Of a stretch of DNA of 64,000 nt, positions 1-8,507 are shown piece after piece (position 1 is the stretch's first letter; every line of letters starts with the position of its first letter). A program made the position numbers and the translations under genes. Source of the stretch: Bog-159 sp049516155 (lineage in GTDB: Bacteria > Acidobacteriota > Terriglobia > Bryobacterales > Bryobacteraceae); assembly GCA_049516155.1 (NCBI GenBank), contig JBEKTJ010000004.1, positions 13,359 through 77,358 of the forward strand. Direction: 5' to 3'. Below the pieces are notes generated by a model. That model was not told the origin of the DNA. It ran no database searches and saw only the letters and a list, made by a program, of their open reading frames with translations.

Positions 1-2
1 CA

Positions 3-353
3 TTGCTGCTGGTGGGTCTGATCTTCGTAGTCGGGATCTACCCGCTCACCGTTATTTGGCCGTCAGGCTGGTCGTGGCACACGGGCCAGTCGGATTACCT
101 TCAGATGATTCTGGGCATTTACGCGACGCTGGGGGTGTTTCTGTTGGTGGCGTCCCGCAATCCGCTCGCAAATTTGAGCCTCATCTGGTTCACGGTGTGG
201 TCCAGCATTGTGCATGGCGGAATTATGGCGGTACAGTCTGTGGCGAACCCCGAGCACTTGGGACATCTTGGGGGCGACGTACTGGCGCTATTTGTCGTAG
301 CGGCAGTCCTGGCGCTCCTGACACCACGAGGTGCGGCCGCAAAGCCAGTCTGA
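3..353 (+). CDS. Small integral membrane protein (DUF6632-like), 5' end cut by window
   Basis: The visible 116 residues contain about four hydrophobic segments (residues 1-18, 33-50, 55-75 and 90-108), so this is an inner-membrane protein. The pattern of a WPSGW loop, a GIYATLGVFLL helix and an HGGIM helix resembles small conserved DUF6632-type membrane proteins of unknown function. The reading frame is open to the window edge and the first usable codon is a TTG at position 3, so the true start is probably upstream and outside the window. No function is proposed. The next gene on the same strand begins 184 bases downstream, and that gap shows nothing recognisable. Confidence 0.6.
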   Translation: MLLVGLIFVVGIYPLTVIWPSGWSWHTGQSDYLQMILGIYATLGVFLLVASRNPLANLSLIWFTVWSSIVHGGIMAVQSVANPEHLGHLGGDVLALFVVAAVLALLTPRGAAAKPV

Positions 354-537
354 GTAAGAGCCAACAGAATTCCCGAGGCTGGCTCTAGTGGATGGCGGAT
401 TTGCCAGCCGGCGATCTCCTCGAGCCCAGTTTAGGGTCCGTGAGGCCGGATCGCTGGTGCGATGGGCGGCTAGGCCTCCCTCCGACTGGCGCGCGATCCA
501 CCCGCAGCCAACTACGTGAGCGGCTATACTGAACTCC

Positions 538-1524
538 ATGAAAGCCTCCGTCTTTAGCCGATACGGCCCCGCGCACGTTGTCGTGATCAAGGACGTTGAA
601 AAGCCAGTCCCCAAGGACGACGAAGTCTTGATAAAAGTTCGCGCGGCGTCCGTCAATCCGCTCGACTGGCACGCGATGAGAGGTTCGCCTTATATCGCTC
701 GCATGATGGGCGGCATGCGCAAACCAAAGGACACACGCCTCGGCGTTGATGTGGCCGGCCAGGTTGAGGCGGTCGGAAAGAACGCGGGCCGTTTCAAACC
801 GGGCGACGAGGTCTTCGGACTGTGCAAAGGAGCCTTTGCCGAATATGCGTGCAGTTCCGAATCGGCATTTGCCGCGAAGTCGGAACACGTGACATTTGAG
901 CAAGCGGCCGCCGTACCTGTGGCTGCATTCACTGCGTTGCAGGGTCTTCGCGATAAGGGCCAGATTCAGCCAGGGCAGAAGGTCCTGATCAACGGCGCCT
1001 CGGGTGGCGTCGGCACGTTCGCGGTACAGATAGCCAAATCGTTCGGCGCTTATGTGACGGGGGTCTGCAGCTCGAGGAACGTGGACCTCGTTCGAACACT
1101 TGGCGCGGATCGCGTGATTGATTACACCCAAGAGGATTGCACCAGAAGTCTCCGAGGCTACGATCTGTTTCTCGACTGTGTTGGGAACCACTCCTTGTTT
1201 GCGTGCAGGCGAATCCTAAGTCCCAAGGGGAGATTAGTCGTGATTACCGGACCGGACGGTCGCTGGCTCGGTCCTGTGGCACGTCTGCTCAGCGCGCTCG
1301 TCCTGTCGCGGTTTGTGAGCCAGAGCCTTGTCCCATTCATCGCGAAGTCCAGCAAAGAGGACCTCACGCTCATTCAAGAACTCATGGAGGCTGGAAAGGT
1401 GACGCCGGTCATTGACAGGTGTTTTCCGTTGAGCGAAGTTCCTGCGGCTATCCGGTACCTGGAGGAAGGGCACGCCCGTGGAAAAGTAGTCATACTCCTG
1501 GAGCAGAATGGCAAGGCCGGATAA
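538..1524 (+). CDS. Zinc-independent MDR-family NAD(P)-dependent alcohol dehydrogenase / quinone oxidoreductase
   Basis: The 328-residue protein has the medium-chain dehydrogenase/reductase layout. An N-terminal GroES-like fold (about residues 25-115, with the LGVDVAGQVEAVG motif) is followed by a Rossmann domain. The nucleotide motif GASGGVGTFAVQIAKSFGA lies near residue 155. The cysteine cluster of zinc alcohol dehydrogenases is absent, which places it with quinone oxidoreductase / reticulon-4-interacting-protein-like enzymes that use NAD(P)H on quinones or enones. The exact substrate cannot be inferred. The ATG at 538 is the only start that keeps the conserved N-terminal beta strand intact. 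It appears monocistronic, since the next feature on this strand is 560 bases away. Confidence 0.88.
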   Translation: MKASVFSRYGPAHVVVIKDVEKPVPKDDEVLIKVRAASVNPLDWHAMRGSPYIARMMGGMRKPKDTRLGVDVAGQVEAVGKNAGRFKPGDEVFGLCKGAFAEYACSSESAFAAKSEHVTFEQAAAVPVAAFTALQGLRDKGQIQPGQKVLINGASGGVGTFAVQIAKSFGAYVTGVCSSRNVDLVRTLGADRVIDYTQEDCTRSLRGYDLFLDCVGNHSLFACRRILSPKGRLVVITGPDGRWLGPVARLLSALVLSRFVSQSLVPFIAKSSKEDLTLIQELMEAGKVTPVIDRCFPLSEVPAAIRYLEEGHARGKVVILLEQNGKAG

Positions 1525-1537
1525 CTCGCCGAGCCTT

Positions 1538-1708
1538 TTACATGCCCGCCGACAGGGCGCGATTCGTGAACTCAGAGTGCCCCGTATAGATCTGGCGCGG
1601 CCGGGCGATCTTCTGTTCCGGATCCTCCAGCATCTCCTGCCATTGCGCCAGCCAGCCGACGGTGCGCGGAATGGCGAACAGCACCGTGAACATCTCCGGA
1701 TGAAATCC
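1538..1708 (-). pseudogene. Truncated C-terminal fragment of a second citrate synthase gene
   Basis: Read on the minus strand, this segment encodes the last part of citrate synthase, from GFHPEMFTVLFAIPRTVGWL through RPRQIYTG. It then diverges into a different tail, HSEFTNRALSAGM, and ends at an in-frame TAA. It matches 5906-6034 inside the intact gltA at 128 of 129 bases. Everything upstream of GFHPE is missing, so it cannot make an enzyme. The alternative tail with an in-frame stop suggests it was once the end of a real gene rather than a random copy. The near identity implies a recent duplication or ongoing gene conversion. Confidence 0.85.
1580..1708. repeat. 129-bp direct repeat, left copy (gltA internal segment)
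   Basis: This is the left copy of a 129-bp direct repeat whose right copy lies at 5906-6034 within gltA. I see a single mismatch (gcaCcg versus gcaGgg context near 1685). The two copies bracket a 4.2-kb segment that holds only the LRR-Roc protein gene. Confidence 0.95.
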
Positions 1709-2084
1709 TCAACCTGGGTGCGTTGCGGGCCAGGTTGGCGGCGGACCCACCGAGGCAGACGCTTCAGGGCGGAGCCCCGAGGCTAGTTGTTCCTGCGATA
1801 ATCAAAACCGATGGCACGCGTACATCTGATGGATCCGCCTAGGCGGCCACCGTCGGCACGAAGCTGGCAATCCGTAGAGTACCGGTGGATACCACGACTC
1901 GATGTCGCGCAAGCGCAGTTTCGCATTGCCCTCCGCCGAAGGTTGTCTTCTGTCTCTTCGCTACAACAAGCTGCTGCCGCCAAATTGTGGAGCACATCAG
2001 GCAGATTTCGGCGCAGGTCGGAATCCCATTTTTTGGAAATGATCCAGTCGTTTTGGCGTAGAGACATTTTACCGAGATGAACCG
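1709..2084. other. Intergenic region upstream of the LRR-Roc gene, nothing recognised
   Basis: About 375 bases between the gltA fragment and the start of the LRR-Roc gene. I find no convincing coding frame, RNA gene or clear promoter hexamers. It presumably holds the promoter and 5' leader of the downstream gene. Confidence 0.5.
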
Positions 2085-5000
2085 ATGTCGGGCCTCGCGC
2101 TGCAACTGATCGCCGAAAACAAACGTTCCCGGGCTACCTTCCTTGACCTCGGCAATTGTGGGTTAACCGAGGTCCCCGCCGAGGTAGGCGAACTGGTCTG
2201 GCTGGAGTTCCTGTCGTTCGCAAGCGAATGGTACGAGTGGGACGGCCGGGCGTGGCAGCGAAAGGAGAGCCGAAACACTGGCGACAAGAACGACCGTTTA
2301 AGCGGGATCGGGCCGTTAAGGGGACTTACTCGTTTGCGGTGGCTAAGCGTCTCGGGCACGCAGGCCAGCGACCTGGTTCCGCTCGTGGGCCTGTCTGCGC
2401 TGCAAACGCTACATGTCTCGAACACGGAGGTCAGCGACCTGGCGCCGCTCGCGGGCCTGTCTGCGCTGCAAACGCTAGGTGTCTCGAGCACGAATGTCGG
2501 CGACCTGTCGCCCCTCGCGGGCCTGTCTGCGCTGCAAACGCTAAATGTCTCGGACACGCAGGTCAGCGACCTGGCGCCGCTGGCGGGACTGTCTGCGCTG
2601 CAAACGCTACATGTCTGGCGCACGCAGGTGAGCGACCTGGCGCCGCTCGCGGGCCTGTCTGCGCTTGAAACGCTAGATGTCTCGGACACGCAGGTCAGCG
2701 ACCTGGCGGCCCTCGCGGGCCTGTCTGCGCTGCAAGGGCTGGATGTCTCGAACACGCAGGTCAGCGACCTGGCGCCGCTCGCGGGCCTGTCTGCGCTGCA
2801 AATGCTAAGAGATTGGCGCACTCAGGTCAGCGACTTGGCGCCGCTCGCGGGCCTGTCTGCGCTGCAAACGCTAGATGTCTCGAACACGCAGGTCAGCGAC
2901 CTGGCGCCGCTCGCGGGCCTGTCTGCGCTGCAAACGCTAAATGTCTCGCGCACGCCGGTCAGCGACCTGGCGCCGCTAGCGGGACTGTCTGCGCTGCAAA
3001 GGCTGGATGTCTCGTACACGCAGGTCGGCGACCTGGCGCCGCTCGCGGGCCTGTCTGCGCTGCAAACGCTAGATGTCTCGTACACGCAGGTCGGCGACCT
3101 GGCGTCGCTCGCGGGCCTGTCTGCCTTGCAAACGCTAGATGTCTCGGGCACGCAGGTCGGCGACCTGGCGCCGCTCGCGGGCCTGTCCGCGCTGCAATCG
3201 CTAAATGCCTCGGGCACGCAGGTCAGCGACCTGGCGCCGCTCGCGGGCCTGTCTGCGCTGCAAACGCTATACGTCTCGAACACGCAGGTCAGCGACCTGG
3301 CGCCGCTGACGGGCCTGTCCGCGCTGCAAACGCTATATGTCTCGCACACGGAGGTCAGCGACCTGGCGCCGCTGGCGGGACTGTCTGCGCTGCGAACGCT
3401 AGGTGCTTGGGGCACGGAGGTCAGCGATCTGTCGCCGCTCGCGGGCTTGTCTGCCCTGCAAACGCTAAATATCTCGCGCACGCCGGTCAGCGACCTGGCG
3501 CCGCTCGCGGGCCTGTCTGCACTGCAAACGCTAGACGTCTCGCGCACGCGGGTCAGCGACCTGGCGTCGCTCGCGGGCCTGTCTGCGCTGCAAACGCTAG
3601 ATGTCTCGAGCACGCAGGTCACCGACCTGTCCACACTGGTCCCCCTGATCACCCGAGGTTGCCCGGTGCGATGGAGTTCAGAGTCATGGGAAGGTCCGGG
3701 CATCTACGTCGAGAACTGCCCGCTTACAAACCCACCACCTGAGATCGTCAATCAGGGTAATGACGCCATCCTCAACTACTTTCGCGAGCGGGCGCGGGGC
3801 GAGGTAGACCATTTGTATGAAGCTAAGATGCTGATCCTGGGTGAGGGTGGGGCAGGCAAAACCAGTTTGCAACGGCGTTTGTACGAGCCCGCCCAGCCGC
3901 TGCCCACGGAGAAGGAGACCACCAAGGGCATCTCCATCTACCGGCACGAATTCACGCTCGGGAACGGGCGGCGCTTCCGCCTAAACGTGTGGGACTTCGG
4001 GGGGCAGCAGATCTACCACGCCACGCACCAGTTCTTTCTGACCCGCCGCTCGCTCTATCTGCTGGTGGATGACACCCGTAAAGATCATAAGTCGGTATCG
4101 GACGAGGGGTTTAAGTATTGGCTGGAGCTGATCGATATATTTGGCGGGCACAGCCCCGTGTTGATTTTTCAGAATGAGAAGGGCGGCCGCAGCAAGGCCA
4201 TCGACATTGGCGGTATTAAGGGCCGCTACGAGAACGTGAAGGAACTCTATGCCGGCAATCTGGAGCACGGGGATGCGGCCGACCGATTGCGCGAGGGTAT
4301 CGAGTTCTACGCCGCCAATCTCAGCCATATCGGCGAGCAATTGCCCGCCCGCTGGATCCAGGTACGGGCAGATATCGAGGTGCGCGCGGGCGAGGCGCCA
4401 CACATCTCACAACACGAGTATTTTGCGATCTACGGCCGGCACATGGAGTTTGATCGAGCGAGAGCGCTACACCTGAGCCGGTACCTGCACGACCTTGGCG
4501 TGTTCCTGCACTTTCAGGATGACCCCTTGCTTGCGCGCACAGTCATTCTGCAAAATCAATGGGCCACCGAAGCCGTTTTCCGGATCCTCGACGACGAAAC
4601 CGTGAAAGCGCATCTCGGCCGCTTCAACACTGCGGATTGCGAGCGCCTCTGGCAAGATTCCGTGTACGCCGATATGCATCCCGAGTTGCTGGCCCTGATG
4701 CAACGCTTCGAACTTTGCTATGAGCTGAGAGACAGCAGGCCGCCGATCTGGCTGGCGCCGCAGTTGTTGCCGCCCTCCAAGCCAGGGGAACTTGCCGACT
4801 GGGGCCAGCCAGCGGATCTGGTGCTGCGTTATCACTATGGCTTTCTGCCCAAGGGCGTAATCAGCCGATTGACGGTCAGGCTGCATCGATTTGTATCTAA
4901 CCCGAATATGGCCTGGGTTACCGGCGTGCTGTTTCAACGCGAAGGCACCGCGGCGCTGGTGGAGGTGTTGGCAAATGGCAGCGATATCGAGCTGCGCGCC

Positions 5001-5783
5001 CGTGGGCCGGAGCACAAAGCCCTCCTCAGCGTCATCGCCGCGGATCTGGACGCCTTGAACGAGTCGTTCCCAGGCCTGCGCGGCAAGGTTGACAAGCTGA
5101 TCCCTTGCAATTGCAAACTCTGCCGCACGGCTTCCGTGCCTCACTTTTTCTCACAAAAGGCCCTGCTCCAGCGTAAGGAGGACACACGCTTGCGAGTGGA
5201 ATGCCCCAGCAGTTACGAAGACGTTGATGTGCTGGAGCTATTGGATGGAATCCGCGTGGACAAGCTGCCGGGCTGGGCGAACAAGGAGCCGGCCGCGGCG
5301 CCCCCTCGCACGATTCGCATCTTTCTCGCTTCCTCTGCCGAGCTACGTGAAGACCGGGATGCGTTCGACCTGTACCTCCGCCAGCAGAACGACCAACTCC
5401 GCAAGAAAGGGGTTTATCTGGAGATCGTTCGATGGGAGAACTTTTTGGACGCCATGTCCGAAACTCGCTTGCAGGACGAGTATAACAGGGCCATCCGCGA
5501 CTGCGATATCTTCGTGTGTCTGTTCTTCACCAAGACCGGTAAGTTCACCGAGGAAGAGTTCGATGTGGCGCACCGCCAGTTCCAAGACACGCGCAGACCG
5601 CTCATTTACACTTTTTTCAAAGACGATGGCATCAAGACCGGGCGCATGCCATGGGAAGATCTCATGTCACTGCGGGCATTTCAGGACAAACTCGATAAGC
5701 TCGGGCACTTCCGCACTAACTACACCAGCATCGAACACTTGAAGCTCCAGTTCCGCGACCAGCTCGACATGATACTGGGATGA
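2085..5783 (+). CDS. LRR-Roc-COR (Roco-type) GTPase with C-terminal TIR/DUF4062-like domain
   Basis: A 1232-residue multidomain protein. Residues 79-518 are twenty 22-residue leucine-rich repeats, nineteen with the core GLSAL. Residues about 580-760 are a Ras-like Roc GTPase with P-loop GEGGAGKT at 586-593 and switch motif DFGGQ at 637-641. Residues about 780-1050 look like a COR domain, including a small CNCKLC cluster. Residues about 1073-1232 start IRIFLASSAELREDRDAF and contain CDIFVCLFF and TEEEFDVA, the pattern of TIR-like or DUF4062-like effector domains. Such a repeat sensor, GTPase switch and TIR-like end is the architecture of STAND/NLR-like signalling or defence proteins. The function here is inference. 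The gene stands alone between direct repeats of gltA, which suggests acquisition as a single cargo gene. ATG 2085 lacks a strong ribosome site. Confidence 0.85.
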   Translation: MSGLALQLIAENKRSRATFLDLGNCGLTEVPAEVGELVWLEFLSFASEWYEWDGRAWQRKESRNTGDKNDRLSGIGPLRGLTRLRWLSVSGTQASDLVPLVGLSALQTLHVSNTEVSDLAPLAGLSALQTLGVSSTNVGDLSPLAGLSALQTLNVSDTQVSDLAPLAGLSALQTLHVWRTQVSDLAPLAGLSALETLDVSDTQVSDLAALAGLSALQGLDVSNTQVSDLAPLAGLSALQMLRDWRTQVSDLAPLAGLSALQTLDVSNTQVSDLAPLAGLSALQTLNVSRTPVSDLAPLAGLSALQRLDVSYTQVGDLAPLAGLSALQTLDVSYTQVGDLASLAGLSALQTLDVSGTQVGDLAPLAGLSALQSLNASGTQVSDLAPLAGLSALQTLYVSNTQVSDLAPLTGLSALQTLYVSHTEVSDLAPLAGLSALRTLGAWGTEVSDLSPLAGLSALQTLNISRTPVSDLAPLAGLSALQTLDVSRTRVSDLASLAGLSALQTLDVSSTQVTDLSTLVPLITRGCPVRWSSESWEGPGIYVENCPLTNPPPEIVNQGNDAILNYFRERARGEVDHLYEAKMLILGEGGAGKTSLQRRLYEPAQPLPTEKETTKGISIYRHEFTLGNGRRFRLNVWDFGGQQIYHATHQFFLTRRSLYLLVDDTRKDHKSVSDEGFKYWLELIDIFGGHSPVLIFQNEKGGRSKAIDIGGIKGRYENVKELYAGNLEHGDAADRLREGIEFYAANLSHIGEQLPARWIQVRADIEVRAGEAPHISQHEYFAIYGRHMEFDRARALHLSRYLHDLGVFLHFQDDPLLARTVILQNQWATEAVFRILDDETVKAHLGRFNTADCERLWQDSVYADMHPELLALMQRFELCYELRDSRPPIWLAPQLLPPSKPGELADWGQPADLVLRYHYGFLPKGVISRLTVRLHRFVSNPNMAWVTGVLFQREGTAALVEVLANGSDIELRARGPEHKALLSVIAADLDALNESFPGLRGKVDKLIPCNCKLCRTASVPHFFSQKALLQRKEDTRLRVECPSSYEDVDVLELLDGIRVDKLPGWANKEPAAAPPRTIRIFLASSAELREDRDAFDLYLRQQNDQLRKKGVYLEIVRWENFLDAMSETRLQDEYNRAIRDCDIFVCLFFTKTGKFTEEEFDVAHRQFQDTRRPLIYTFFKDDGIKTGRMPWEDLMSLRAFQDKLDKLGHFRTNYTSIEHLKLQFRDQLDMILG
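2319..3638 (+). repeat. Tandem array of twenty 66-bp leucine-rich-repeat units
   Basis: Twenty in-frame units of exactly 66 bp encode the LRR domain. Adjacent units are so alike at DNA level that several frames on both strands stay open across the array. The variable positions cluster at the residues after QTL and before the T-x-V element, that is, on the exposed face of each repeat. Such arrays change length by slippage or recombination. Confidence 0.95.
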
Positions 5784-5842
5784 TACAGCCGGAAGTACAA
5801 CGGCGGCCACGCGTGAACGCGCCTGCGGGTGAGATTACCGCC

Positions 5843-7153
5843 CTACAGTCTGAGAGCCTGTGCCGCACCCCGTTCCGCCAGCGGCACGAAGTTACGGGCC
5901 TCATACCCCGTATAGATCTGGCGCGGCCGGGCGATCTTCTGTTCCGGATCCTCCAGCATCTCCTGCCATTGCGCCAGCCAGCCGACGGTGCGCGGAATGG
6001 CGAACAGCACGGTGAACATCTCCGGATGAAATCCCATGGCCTGATACATGATGCCGGAGTAGAAGTCCACATTGGGGTAAAGCTTGCGCTTGACGAAATA
6101 CTCGTCTTCGAGGGCGATACGCTCCAGTTCCAGCGCGATCTCCAGCTTGGGATTGTATCCGGTGACTTCGAAGACCTTGCCGGCGGCCCACTTGATAATG
6201 CGCGCGCGCGGATCGTAGTTCTTGTAGACGCGATGTCCGAAGCCCATCAACTTACCCTTGCCGGCTTTGACGCTATCGACATAGGCGGGCACGCGGTCTT
6301 TGGTTCCGATCTCATCGAGCATGCGCAGCACCTCTTCGTTCGCGCCGCCATGCAGCGGGCCGGATAGCGCCGCCGCGGCCGCCGCCGTCGCCAGAAACGG
6401 ATCGGCTTGGGAACTGCCCACGGCGCGCATCACGTTGGTGCTGCAGTTTTGTTCGTGGTCGGCGTGCAGGATAAATAAGATGTCCAGGGCGCGCGCCAGC
6501 ACGGGGTTGGCTTGATACTTCGGCTCGACCATGCGCCATAACATGTTCATGAAGTTTTCGGTGTAGGTCAGGTCGTTATCGGGATAGACGTAAGGAAAGC
6601 CCACGCTATGACGGTAAGTGTAGGCGGCGATGGTGGGAACCTTGCCGATCAGTCTGCGAATTTGCAACTGGCGGACCTCCGGGTCCAGCACGTGGCGGGC
6701 CTCAGGGTAGACAGTCGATAGGGCCGCGACGGTGCTGATGAACATGCCCATGGGGTGCGAGTTGTAGCGGAAACCTTCCAGGAATTTCTTGGTGGTCTCA
6801 TGCAGCATGGTGTGGTAGGTGATGCTTTCCACCCACGGTTTGAGTTCGGCGGCGTTTGGCAGTTCGCCGTTCAGCAGGAGGTAAGCGACCTCCAGGAACG
6901 TGCAATTCTCGGCCAACTGCTCGACGGGATATCCGCGATACCGGAGGATGCCTTTATCGCCGTCGATGAAGGTGACGGCGCTTTGGCAAGACGCCGTATT
7001 GAGGAAGGCCGGATCGTAAGTCATCACGCCGAAGTCGTCGGGACCGGTCTTGATGCGGCGCAGATCCATGGCCCGGATGGCGCCTTTATAAAACGGAAGA
7101 TCGTAGGCGGCGCCGGTGCGCCGGTCCACGATATTCAGGATGTCGTCGTCCAT
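5843..7153 (-). CDS. gltA: Citrate synthase
   Basis: Cytoplasmic TCA-cycle enzyme that condenses oxaloacetate and acetyl-CoA to citrate. The 436-residue protein shows the family signatures: FIDGDKGILRYRGYPVEQLA near the N-terminus, the substrate histidines in SHPMG and LHADHEQNCSTN, LSGPLHGGANEEVL, GFGHRVYKNYDPRA, and YPNVDFYSGIMYQAMG with the catalytic aspartate. The frame is open to 7264, but the ATG at 7153 (MDDDILNIVDRRTG) is chosen because GAGGAGG lies eight bases upstream and residues before it are not family-like. A 129-bp internal segment is duplicated 4.2 kb downstream. The gene is divergent from the hydrolase at 7533. Confidence 0.96.
   Translation of the reverse strand: MDDDILNIVDRRTGAAYDLPFYKGAIRAMDLRRIKTGPDDFGVMTYDPAFLNTASCQSAVTFIDGDKGILRYRGYPVEQLAENCTFLEVAYLLLNGELPNAAELKPWVESITYHTMLHETTKKFLEGFRYNSHPMGMFISTVAALSTVYPEARHVLDPEVRQLQIRRLIGKVPTIAAYTYRHSVGFPYVYPDNDLTYTENFMNMLWRMVEPKYQANPVLARALDILFILHADHEQNCSTNVMRAVGSSQADPFLATAAAAAALSGPLHGGANEEVLRMLDEIGTKDRVPAYVDSVKAGKGKLMGFGHRVYKNYDPRARIIKWAAGKVFEVTGYNPKLEIALELERIALEDEYFVKRKLYPNVDFYSGIMYQAMGFHPEMFTVLFAIPRTVGWLAQWQEMLEDPEQKIARPRQIYTGYEARNFVPLAERGAAQALRL
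5906..6034. repeat. 129-bp direct repeat, right copy (inside gltA)
   Basis: Right copy of the repeat at 1580-1708, lying inside the 3' part of the intact citrate synthase gene. The last 63 bases of gltA (5843-5905) are not part of the repeat and differ from the tail of the left fragment. Confidence 0.95.
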
Positions 7154-7325
7154 TTGCAGCCTCCTCGAAACTTCCACATATAGGATACTGCAATGCGGCG
7201 ATGCAGGGCAGGTACGCTTGCGGACGGGCGTGGGCACCGAAGTGGAGCGGCGCGAAAGACTCAAAGAAAGCCGTAAGATTCTTGCGTACCCGTACTTCAG
7301 GCGGCGAGCTTTGGTCTTGCTTGTC

Positions 7326-7439
7326 CTATCTGCGTTTATCGGCGTTCATCGGCGGCCAGATATTGCTTTTCCGAGCCTTGACTTACGCGCAAATCAAAAC
7401 CGGATATGGCCGCAGATGAACGCCGATAAACGCAGATAG
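7326..7439. repeat. 33-bp inverted repeat (dispersed-repeat-like palindrome)
   Basis: The arms 7326-7358 and 7407-7439 are inverted copies differing at one position, with a 48-base spacer. The arm contains TGCGTTTATCGGCGTTCATC, a word that resembles short dispersed intergenic repeats seen in acidobacterial, verrucomicrobial and planctomycete genomes (from memory, not searched). It lies in the 379-base divergent gap between gltA and the hydrolase gene and is not placed as a terminator for either. The rest of that gap shows no other gene. Confidence 0.85.
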
Positions 7440-7532
7440 CGCTGGGGCACTGCGATCCAGCAGCTCATATGGCGCTGCCGAACTTCCACTTCTATGTCGC
7501 GCACCGCTTGCGGACGGGTCCCTGGGGCTGCG

Positions 7533-8495
7533 ATGATTGCTTTGACCATGTACAAACGTCTGCTGATTCTGGCCGCGCTTGCCGGCGGCTCCGCCAGTCT
7601 GTTGGCCCAAAAGTCTGCCTGGCAACCTGCTCCCGGACATCCGACCTTGCCTCTCTGGCCAACCGTGGCGCCAGGCGCGCCGCCAAATCCGCTGCCGGAG
7701 GTCGATACGACAACCGCGAAAGACAACCTCATCGCGGGCAAGCCGCTGATCCGTCTCGGCAACGTTTCAACTCCCACCCTCACGCTCTACACCCCCCGCT
7801 CGAACAGCACCGGCGCCGCCGTGGTCGTCTTTCCGGGAGGCGGTTACCGCATTCTAGCCATTGACCTTGAGGGGACCGAGGTGTGCGATTGGCTCAATTC
7901 GGCAGGCATCGCGTGCGTGCTGGTGAAATACCGTGTGCCCGACTCCGGACCTTACCCGAAGTCGTCCGCCGCATTGCAGGATGCGCAGCGCGCTCTGGGG
8001 ATTGTGCGCGCGCACGCCGACGAGTGGCACATCGACGCGCACCGCATCGGGGTGCTTGGCTTTTCGGCCGGGGCGCACCTTGCCGCTGCGCTGAGTACTC
8101 ACTTCGATCAGCGACTCTACGATCCGCTGGACGCCGCCGACGGTCTCAGTTGCCGTCCCGACTTTGCCGTGATCGTATATCCGGGTTACCTGGCACTTGC
8201 GGACAAGAACTTCGCTGCGAATCCGGAGATTCACGTTACCGCACAAACCCCGCCTTCGTTTATCGTCCAGGCGGAGAACGATCCGGTGCATGTCGAGAAC
8301 GCGGTGGTGTATTTCCTGGCCTTAAAGAATGCAAAGGTTCCGGCGGAGTTGCACATCTATGCGGAGGGCGGACACGGTTACGGCCTGCGGCGCACGGCAC
8401 TGCCGGTGACCACATGGCCCGCGAGCGTGGAAACGTGGCTGCGCACGATTCATATCCTTTCCGACGCCGGCGGACCCGCCGTTCCGGCGAAGTAA
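7533..8495 (+). CDS. Secreted alpha/beta hydrolase (acetyl esterase / acetylxylan-esterase-like)
   Basis: A hydrolase of about 320 residues with an N-terminal signal peptide (YKRLLILAALAGGSASLLAQ) ending near residue 26. The catalytic core shows VVFPGGGYRILAIDLEG (oxyanion-hole HGG-like), the nucleophile elbow GFSAGAHLAAAL, the acid region PPSFIVQAENDPVHVENA and the catalytic His in YAEGGHGYG. This is the BD-FAE / acetyl-esterase lipase type, often acting on acetylated plant sugars. The start at 7533 has GGGG five bases upstream, and an in-frame ATG at 7548 is an alternative. It probably works outside the cytoplasm, in keeping with the GH3 glycosidase gene nearby. Confidence 0.88.
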   Translation: MIALTMYKRLLILAALAGGSASLLAQKSAWQPAPGHPTLPLWPTVAPGAPPNPLPEVDTTTAKDNLIAGKPLIRLGNVSTPTLTLYTPRSNSTGAAVVVFPGGGYRILAIDLEGTEVCDWLNSAGIACVLVKYRVPDSGPYPKSSAALQDAQRALGIVRAHADEWHIDAHRIGVLGFSAGAHLAAALSTHFDQRLYDPLDAADGLSCRPDFAVIVYPGYLALADKNFAANPEIHVTAQTPPSFIVQAENDPVHVENAVVYFLALKNAKVPAELHIYAEGGHGYGLRRTALPVTTWPASVETWLRTIHILSDAGGPAVPAK

Positions 8496-8507
8496 GCCTG
8501 GAAACAT

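Noticed and set aside
1783..2067. 94-residue open frame on the minus strand before the LRR-Roc gene
   Set aside because: Low-complexity composition, no ribosome site and no recognisable family.
2319..3638. 66-bp repeats at first sight resembling a CRISPR or minisatellite array, and long frames on both strands across it
   Set aside because: Units are contiguous, in frame and encode a regular leucine-rich repeat with Roc-COR domains following; there are no spacers. The other frames are open only because the repeat lacks stops.
7154..7264. 37-residue N-terminal extension of citrate synthase
   Set aside because: A strong ribosome site (GAGGAGG) precedes ATG 7153 and the extension is not family-like.
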